Source: Candolleomyces eurysporus
Lineage: Eukaryota; Basidiomycota; Agaricomycetes; Agaricales; Psathyrellaceae
Direction of reading: 5' to 3'
NCBI GenBank assembly: GCA_027579435.1
Contig: JANBPK010001051.1
Span: 1-64,000, forward strand
DNA length: 64,000 nucleotides
Under the pieces are notes generated by a model, which saw only the letters and a program-made list of their open reading frames with translations, did not search any database and had not been told where the DNA came from. The position numbers and the translations under genes were made by a program. Below are positions 57,290 to 64,000 of this stretch, in pieces. Numbering within the stretch: the first letter of the stretch is position 1; each line of letters opens with the position of its first letter.

Positions 57290-59434
57290 GAGTTGGAAAT
57301 TAGCCTTCTTTTTCAGGCGGTTGCACGTGCCGAGAATTGATGGAGCAGAGACCAGCTTTGGCTTTGCACCTCTTCTACGACGACATTGGAATGCAACCAA
57401 GAGTTCAGTCTCTGGAGATGCTGCCGCTGCCATGCAACGTCCCGGGATGTCAGATTCCAGTTTATACGCTCTTCCACCGTATCCTTACTCTTGCAAGCCT
57501 CTGCAACCTCAATTTTCGTACTTGAATCATGAAATTACGAAGTGGAATAACGCTAGGGTAGAGGTAAGTTTCTCTCTAAAGTTGAATTCATTAGCCTATT
57601 CTATTGCAGGAAATGAGATCTTGTTCTGCGCCTGATCGCCGATGCACTAAATCCCAACCGAATTCGCCTCGAAACAAGTGACTACTTTCGCCAAACCGCC
57701 TTCTAAGCTCTTCTTAGAATAGCCCTTCGGTCTAACGAGTGTCGTATAAGTGCTGTCACGCTTGAAGCTTGAAGAACCAACTTCCTATCTCCCACTCATT
57801 CCAACGTTACCTCGAACCCAATCTTGTCGTTCTCAAAATCTCCTCGTTCTCCTTCGACGACCAGGCCGGCAGCTGCTATAACCTCTATTGCGACTATGTT
57901 CAGCCATGCGTGTTCCACTTGCACTCCTGGAGACAAGAATCGCATCCATGGCGTATTGAGCGCGTTTTTCAGCTGGCCTGTGTCGGCTGATGAGACAAAG
58001 AGGATGAACCAGAGGCTTCAGCGTGCGTTAGTCGTCCACTTCTTGGTTTGGCTGATTGGCATTAACTCATTCATCGTAGTGGACAAGTCGAAAGACGATC
58101 GTCCGCAGTATCTGTTGATGCTGGAATAGATGATCGGGAATAAATAGCCAGTTCCTCTGAATATGGCAGATGTGTCCCAGAAGTCGGAGAGCTGGGTTGA
58201 CACGCCGCAGCCGTTGAACGAACCTCCCGTCGGTGCGTCTGAGGTGAAGAGAAATATAGAAGCTGTGAGATGGTGAGCTACTTTCTTGCGTTGCTTTGGC
58301 TGATACCCGATTTGTTTTTCCTTCAGTGCATCACGGAAAACGGCAAAGAACTGACTCGTGTCTGCATTATTGATTTTCATACAAATCATGTAACTTATGA
58401 ACAGCTGCTTAAGCCCGCGAAGCTCACCGTGGGCTACCCCACTCAGCGAGTACCCGGGCAAGCACGCAATGCTTACTAGACCCTTTGGCAAGCTCTCCGG
58501 GATCAGGGAGTACTCGAGTAAGACCGAGCCTCCGTGACCACCACTCTCGCATAAATTCAAGCCAGAGTCCTCTCCCTACTCTCCCCAGCTTCATTCGTCC
58601 CCGCTCCAAAACCGTTTTCTATGAAACCCAACGCTCGTCTTCCTCACCCCCCTCCCTCTAACGCCCATCCTCATAGGCCACTCCCTAGAATCCGACCTCA
58701 GAGCCTAAGCCCAGCCAACCCTACTGCATTGATACCGCATTCATGTACCAACCCCGCGGCAGACCTCCCAAACCTGACCTCGCGTAGCTCGTCGGGAGGT
58801 GGGGAAGGAAATCCAGACGTAGGGTGAAGGGACACGATCCCGAAGAAGAGGCACGCAGGCGCTTAGATTTATTGAGGAAGAAGTTGGAAGAAGGTCTGGA
58901 ATTTGGAGTGTTCAAGACTAATCAGGGGTGGGCGATGGTGGGGAGTACGGTTGTGAATTATGGTAATCCGGCGCAGATATATGGGAAGAAGGCTGCGACC
59001 ACGTTCCCGTATGAGACGGGGAGGAGGTTGTGCAGGGGTTGCTTGGAGTTGTGCCGTCGCCTGATTTTGGGTTTGTGAGGTCGGTGGGATTGGCGGATAC
59101 CTTCGGGTGGCCTGCGCCCCGCAAGATCCCTACGCGCCTCCCTTAACCACCGCGCGAAAACCTCCAACCTCCCTACAACACCCACCTCTCGAAAATACAC
59201 GCATCCGTTTCCTCGAATCGCTTTTGTCTAACTCAAAGTCGTCTTGATCGTCGAAGGGTGACTCCGCTTAATTCGGGGAAAGCGCGATTTGGCAATAACA
59301 TGGCAGGGAAGAGCCGGGAGAAGATCGCGGAGGGCGACACTAGGGTGAGGTGGACGGCTGCGGATAGGAGAGACTTGGATGAGATGATTGAGTTAGCTAG
59401 GAGCAGGTTGGTATTTTCGGGTGTGGAGATGTGA
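57290..59434 (+). pseudogene. Decayed copy of the DEDDh exonuclease
   Basis: Segments match the gene at 41716-44278 in order: [13 protein letters not shown] with SYLNHEITKWNNA (57420-57560), FSHACSTCTPGDKNR (about 57890), the catalytic-exon remnant [20 protein letters not shown] (58326-58390), the HDPEEEARRRLDLL equivalent (58830-58880) and LCRGCLELCRRL (about 59030). The first exon is largely missing and the YTVDCEM codons are damaged (GAAGCTGTGAGATG at 58258). Several stops and indels follow. It lies between triad 2 and triad 3, whereas the intact gene lies upstream of triad 1. Confidence 0.85.
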
Positions 59435-60022
59435 TAATCAAGGCGGTATCACTTTACTATTGGGTCGTTCCTTTCGTTCTGATTTCTCAGAGTGCCGGCT
59501 TGAGGCTGACTGTATTGTTCAGGTTCTGTGTATAGTTGCTGTTGACTTAATGACTTCTCTGGCTCTGTGGGCTCAACAAGACGATCGATTCATATTCCTT
59601 ACACCCCGACTCGCCAAGTTTACAGACTCTATACGCGCAAGGTGACGAAGTCGTTTGGCCATAATCCTAGATGCAATCGCCTAACCTAAATTTCAAGTAA
59701 AACTGTACAATTGACGTACGTGGTATCTTGTTCAGAGTGTCATTGAAGGTCAGTTGGGTACAGACATCGATCGAACTGACTCCTACTGAAAGTACTCCTG
59801 CTTCAGTAGGATGCACTGTACTGGCTACGTCATGACGTGACGGGATCTTGAAGTTCGGACTTTGAACAAAATCAATTCAGGAACGCAGCATGTCATTGTC
59901 TCATGTTTGTTATCGCCACCCTTTCCAATGCGATTCCATCCACCCAGCGCCTAACCACCTTTATCTCTGGAGTCGTCGTCATTGACCGCCACCTTTGACC
60001 TCTCTAGACCGCCGACGCCAAG
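59435..60022. promoter_or_regulatory. Upstream region of GTPase T9
   Basis: About 590 bp. It contains a perfect 10-bp inverted repeat (59781-59790 / 59802-59811) and TTGTCTC-A-TGTTTGTTATCG (59896-59915), shared with T6, 127 bp before the start codon. No coding region. Confidence 0.5.
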
Positions 60023-61793
60023 ATGCAGAGGCAAACTGCAACAGACCTCGATTCGGAACGGAGGAATCATGATGTAGAAAACGTGGCAACGGGGGACGAT
60101 GTTGCCATTCTGTATGTCGTATGTGATTTCTGGTGCTGCCAAACTGTCTTTGACGTACTCTATAGCATTGTAGGTCCCACTGGCGTCGGTAAAAGCACTG
60201 TTCGTCCAATCCTGTCCTTGCGAATGCGCTCAGTTGCTCACAAGGTCTCCTCCCAGTTCATCAGAAATATCTTCCAAGCGCCAGGCTCTTTTCCGGATCC
60301 TAACGTCAGCGATGGATTCCGGCCTTGCGTCGACCGCTTGGTGCAATACAGAGTTCGAGTATCCAGCGTAACTGATCGACATGTCGTATTGGTGGATACC
60401 CCCAGTTTCGACCGCGGCTCTGTGGCAGACGCCTTCGAGAATCTTCGTCAAATTTCAGTTTGGCTTGCATCGCTGTAAGTTAGTTTCCACACTCTTCTGG
60501 TTCCAAAATGAAATGAGATTGTTTTCAGTCACGCCGCTGGCTTCAGAGTCGGCGGAATCGTATTCATGTATCCCATCTACCCTAACAAGATCACAAGGAC
60601 TGACATTGCAAGTTTCCGCGTATTTCGCGAGCTTTGTGGCACCCGCTACTTTCTAAGGATAATTGGCGTGACGACTAAATGGGACAGCTGTCCACCGAAT
60701 CTTGGGCAAGGACGAGAGCAAGGGATATGGAAAGAGTTCTGGAAAGATGTCAGCTTCCGAAACGAAACAATCGCAGTATACCGCCTCCACGACACCATCG
60801 AATCTGCCTTGTCCTTTTTGAGAAGCATTGTTCGGCAATGCGAACTCGTGGGGATAGATTTTCCCCCTCTCACCATTCAGAGGGAGATCGTGGCGGAAGG
60901 CAAAACCTTTGAGAACACGGCTGCTGCCAAGTTGCTCAGATCGATGCTCATCAACGAGGAAAAGGATCGCCGACTATCCTCGAATTCGTTTTCGCGCATC
61001 GTGTTGAGGTTTCGTCGGGTGAGTTTCCCTGAACTGTTTCTCCATGCTTAACTGATTCCATTGGAAGGCAACCGTATCAATTCTCAGTGTAACGGAACCT
61101 GATCCTTCGACAAGGCCTCCCTTCGAACCTGACCCAGGCGACCATCAGCGACGTTGTCCCCGCTGCAGGTTTCCAATTGAAGAGTTGCCAGCATCCGATC
61201 TCAGGTCGTCTCGGGCCTCGAGCTACTACACCGCCCTCATGACTCCAGCGAAAGACTCACCAGTTTCCGATTGGAGTTTTTCTCCGGTTTCTAGCTACCT
61301 TCCCCCTTTCAACGACAGCAATCCAACGACTCTCACCACGCCAATTCCGTACGAAGGCCCGGACTTGCCCGAGATTGTGCGGGTTGATTCCAGGTCCTCT
61401 TCGTCGGTCTCTTCATCATCTAGTACACTTCCTCCACGCAGACCCCCTAGCAGTGCTTCTTCCTTGGTGACCTTAGACGGGGCATCCCCAAGTCCCCCAC
61501 CCTCGGTTCAATCCGACGCAGAGTACGGGGATCACGAACACCATCAGCATTTTATGCCAAATGCAAATCATCTTTCAGTTGGCGAAATGTATGTTCAGGG
61601 AAATCAAATCCAGGTCCAGGATCATGGCACCCTCAATATCACCAACAATATCACCAACGTCACCAACAACATTACCAACAATTATATCACCAACAACCAT
61701 AATAATATCACCAACAACCATAATACCACCAATATCCACTATTGCTTATGCCAAGGACGATCCTGCGGGCCCCAACGTCAGTTCACTGTTTGA
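60023..61793 (+). CDS. P-loop GTPase T9 (tailed class), first gene of triad 3
   Basis: Exons 60023-60111, 60166-60199 (34-nt P-loop exon), 60257-60474, 60529-61018, 61068-61793 (518 aa). P-loop GPTGVGKST; G3 DTPSFD; G4 TTKWD (canonical). Tail: CPRCRFPIEELPAS (a C-x2-C pair), a Ser/Pro-rich middle with SSSSVSSSSSTLPPRRPP, then PNANHLSVGEMYVQGNQIQV. An Asn/Ile/Thr repeat (NITNNITNVTNNITNN) and IHYCLCQGRSCG follow. The N-rich repeat is encoded by a degenerate ATCACCAACAA tandem array at about 61632-61745. It is followed by S10 and the first exon of M11. Confidence 0.9.
61632..61745 (+). repeat. Minisatellite encoding the Asn/Ile/Thr repeat of T9
   Basis: About nine imperfect copies of ATCACCAACAA/ATCACCAACAACCATAAT units in frame, giving NITNN-type repeats with N-glycosylation-like NIT/NVT triplets (not meaningful for a cytosolic protein). 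H2 has an analogous ACCTACAATACC-type repeat at 34226-34275. Confidence 0.8.
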
Positions 61794-62234
61794 CAACCCT
61801 CAGATAGACTGTACGACCTTTGTATATCGTGCGTTCATAGCGACTTGCTGCCTATTCAAATGACTCCGGCGTCCCAACCTATCCCCGGTCCTGACAATGA
61901 CATGCGTACTCACTCAATGGGTCCAGTCACGATCAACCGCTCTCCAATACTATGTATACACATGGAACCAGCATGGACACTTGCCCAGAACCCTCCATTC
62001 GGCACGAAGCTTCCCTTGCACTTACGGCCCTGTACCCACGTTCTCCGACCGGTCCTGCGTTTTGGAAACCAATGCACCCCAAAGTAACCATTAATAGTTT
62101 CGTTCGCACATCTTGAAACGTTACAGTCATTCGTAGTTACTTGAAACACTCATAAAGGGTGTTGTCGCAGCGCAGGGTGTTCCTCCAATTATATACCAAA
62201 CGCTCTTTCCATCGCTCCCATCCAATACTGCGAC
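61794..62234. promoter_or_regulatory. Upstream region of GTPase S10
   Basis: About 440 bp; AATTATATACCA (62187-62198) lies 48 bp before the start codon, at the same distance as in S7. Small overlapping ORFs (61845-62149, both strands) show no resemblance to known families. Confidence 0.5.
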
Positions 62235-63383
62235 ATGCCCAGGAAAAATATTCGAAAGCTCAGAAATCCCAATGACGCCGTCGTTCAGCAAGCTCGAAGC
62301 GATGACATCCTCATTCCGTGAGTCCGTTCCTTTCTCTCGCTCGTACACTCTGATTTTAGAAAATTTTATAGCGTGATGGGCCCGACAGGAGTTGGAAAGA
62401 GCACGGTATGCATTGTTAGTCGCTCTGCTCGTACTCCAAGCTGACTTGCCCCCTCATCACCACGACACCAGTTCATCAATAACATTTTCAGCAAAACCGG
62501 ATCGTCGCAGTGTGCCCCATCGAGTGATGGATTCGCATCGTGTACAACCACAATGGCAGACTACCGCATTCAAGTCCCAGACAGCGTCGCAGCCCGCTTT
62601 CCCTCCACGAGAGGAAGGTGTCTCGTGCTGGTCGATACCCCGGGATTTGACAACGTAACCGTTTCTGATACGGAGATACTACGTCGTCTGGCCGTCTGGC
62701 TAGCGTCAGCGTGAGTTTTCGTTCTCCTCTATCAGGCGGCCATTATTCCTAGAGTGTTGACACCCTGATGAATCAGGTACGACGCCAACATGAAAGTAGG
62801 CGGTGTCGTTTACATGTATCCGATTTACCCTGGTCGGATCACCAGAAACGATGTATCGAACATCAAAGTGTTTCAGAAGATCTGCGGAAAGGGAGGGTTG
62901 TCCAAGGTAATCCTGGCCACAACGCGATGGGACTCGTGCCCACAAGAGAGTGGACCGAACAGAGAGAAGGAGGTTCGGGATAACTTTTGGAACACTTATC
63001 CAGACGCTCCGTCTCAGGCGGAGTCAATGACCCGCCTCGAGAATTCGCCTGAATCCGCTTGGAAGACCGTCGAAACCATTCTAGAGAGAATGGAAGACAG
63101 TGGTATCGTCCTCGCTCTTCAGGAGCAACTCGTCGACACAGGGAAGAGTTTGCCACAAACAGATGCCGCTAAAGAGCTTCGGACGAAAATACTGCACATG
63201 CTCCGCGATCTAAACACCGATGGAAGCCAGGCGCGGAAGAAACGCTTGGAGGACCTCGAGAGGGAAGCCAAGGATCTGAAAGTCCCGTTATCCAAGAAAA
63301 TCCAGGGCCTTTTCGGTATTGTGAGTGCTATCCCATTTCTCGAAATTGCTCTCCAGGCTTAGTTCTTTTTCCAGTACGGGTGA
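62235..63383 (+). CDS. P-loop GTPase S10 (short class), triad 3
   Basis: Exons 62235-62317, 62372-62405 (34-nt P-loop exon), 62472-62710, 62777-63320, 63375-63383 (302 aa). P-loop GPTGVGKST, SCTTT, DTPGFD, TTRWD. C-terminal charged helix RKKRLEDLEREAKDLKVPLS. Final exon TACGGGTGA (Tyr-Gly-stop), as in S1. Same orientation and spacing relative to T9 and M11 as in the other triads. It could bind and hydrolyse GTP if the Arg in the G4 motif is tolerated. Confidence 0.9.
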
Positions 63384-63905
63384 GACGGTGCGCTCCGATT
63401 AGAAATATAGGGTACTTGCTATGCGTTGCTTCTATTTACTCCTATTATATACATTCCGATCGTTTACTATTCGTGTGCCATGGTCCGACCAGAATTGAAG
63501 CATGGACTCCTCGTGGGGGAGGCGTGCCACACAGGCTACGTATGTCAAGAGCTCCTGCCCTCCTCCTCGTTCCATCCTGTAACCATGAGTAGGCTTGAGT
63601 AAGGCGATCGAGCAGCAGTGTTTGCGTCATACGAGGTGGCATGAGGCAAAACAAGTGTGGTCTACACGCGGAAACAACGAGTTGGCGGGAATACACATAT
63701 ATCTATAGGATCAGCTGCGCGATTCGATCTCCCCTCTAAAAGAGTGTGTTTCATGCGTCTTGTGGTCTCCATGAGTTTAGTTTGTGTGATGAGCTCGAAG
63801 TGCCACCCGACATTATTAAGCTACTCGCCCAACATTGGAGATCTGTCGTAACCTGCTTGGAACCTTCTCATCTCCTAGAGGGTTACTCTTCGACCCTTCG
63901 GATCG
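63384..63905. promoter_or_regulatory. Region between S10 and M11
   Basis: About 520 bp related to the S7-M8 spacer; GAACCTTCTCATCTCC and a TACTCTTCGACCCTTCGGATCG segment precede the start codon, as in front of M8. No coding region. Confidence 0.4.
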
Positions 63906-64000
63906 ATGCCTCGGAATAACTGTGAAGCTGCAGCGAGGAGGGCAAATCAGGAAGATGTATTTATACTGTAAGGCATCTCCTATCTGTACTAATGATTGCC
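63906..64000 (+). CDS. P-loop GTPase M11 (minimal class), first exon only, cut by window end
   Basis: Exon 1 63906-63967 (62 nt, the same length as in M8) encodes MPRNNCEAAARRANQEDVFI, very close to M8, and ends at a gtaagg donor. The remaining exons lie outside the window. Its position completes the third T-S-M triad. Confidence 0.75.

Noticed and set aside
61632..61745. CRISPR-like array
   Set aside because: The repeats are short, imperfect, coding and in frame with the T9 protein; no spacers.

Overview
The window looks like a piece of a mushroom-forming fungus genome (Basidiomycota, probably Agaricomycetes). The evidence is many genes split by 45-90 bp GT..AG introns, no operons, and typical families: F-box proteins, membrane wax-synthase-like acyltransferases, BTB proteins, Crinkler-type NTPase-nucleases and a large set of small P-loop GTPases. 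Exon boundaries were read by eye from splice consensus, frame and comparison between paralogues inside the window.

Layout. (1) 1-10.0 kb: three tandem copies (A, B, C) of a module holding a plus-strand F-box gene and a minus-strand wax-synthase-like gene; the F-box genes are open, the wax-synthase copies are decayed. (2) 10-15.5 kb: a minus-strand alpha/beta hydrolase and a minus-strand Rad51-family gene. (3) 15.6-19.3 kb: module D, with both F-box and wax-synthase genes intact. (4) 20.6-23.4 kb: a tRNA-Gly, an unrecognised minus-strand gene and a BTB gene. (5) 24-34.3 kb: GTPase S1, a Crinkler-type nuclease relic, glyoxalase I, a disordered nuclear-type protein, and a tailed hybrid GTPase (H2). 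(6) 34.7-39.8 kb: two tandem minus-strand Crinkler-type NTPase-nuclease genes. (7) 40.1-46.8 kb: a second wax-synthase-like gene, a DEDDh RNA exonuclease and an aldo-keto reductase. (8) 47.0-64.0 kb: nine GTPase genes, all on the plus strand, in the order T-S-M three times (T = tailed, about 456-538 aa; S = short, about 303 aa; M = minimal, 255 aa), with a decayed exonuclease copy between the second and third triad. The last gene runs off the window.

The GTPase triads are the most striking content. All the GTPases put their P-loop on an exon of exactly 34 nt. The T class keeps a canonical TKWD base-recognition motif but has DTPS where DTPG is expected. The M class and most S members show the opposite pattern. 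T tails end in a shared motif of about 25 residues followed by Asn-rich, Cys/His-containing segments, resembling short self-assembly motifs of fungal immune-type proteins. I infer, without proof, that each triad is a multi-component GTPase module, perhaps for defence or self/non-self recognition. The nearby Crinkler-type nucleases and F-box expansions fit a fast-evolving conflict region.
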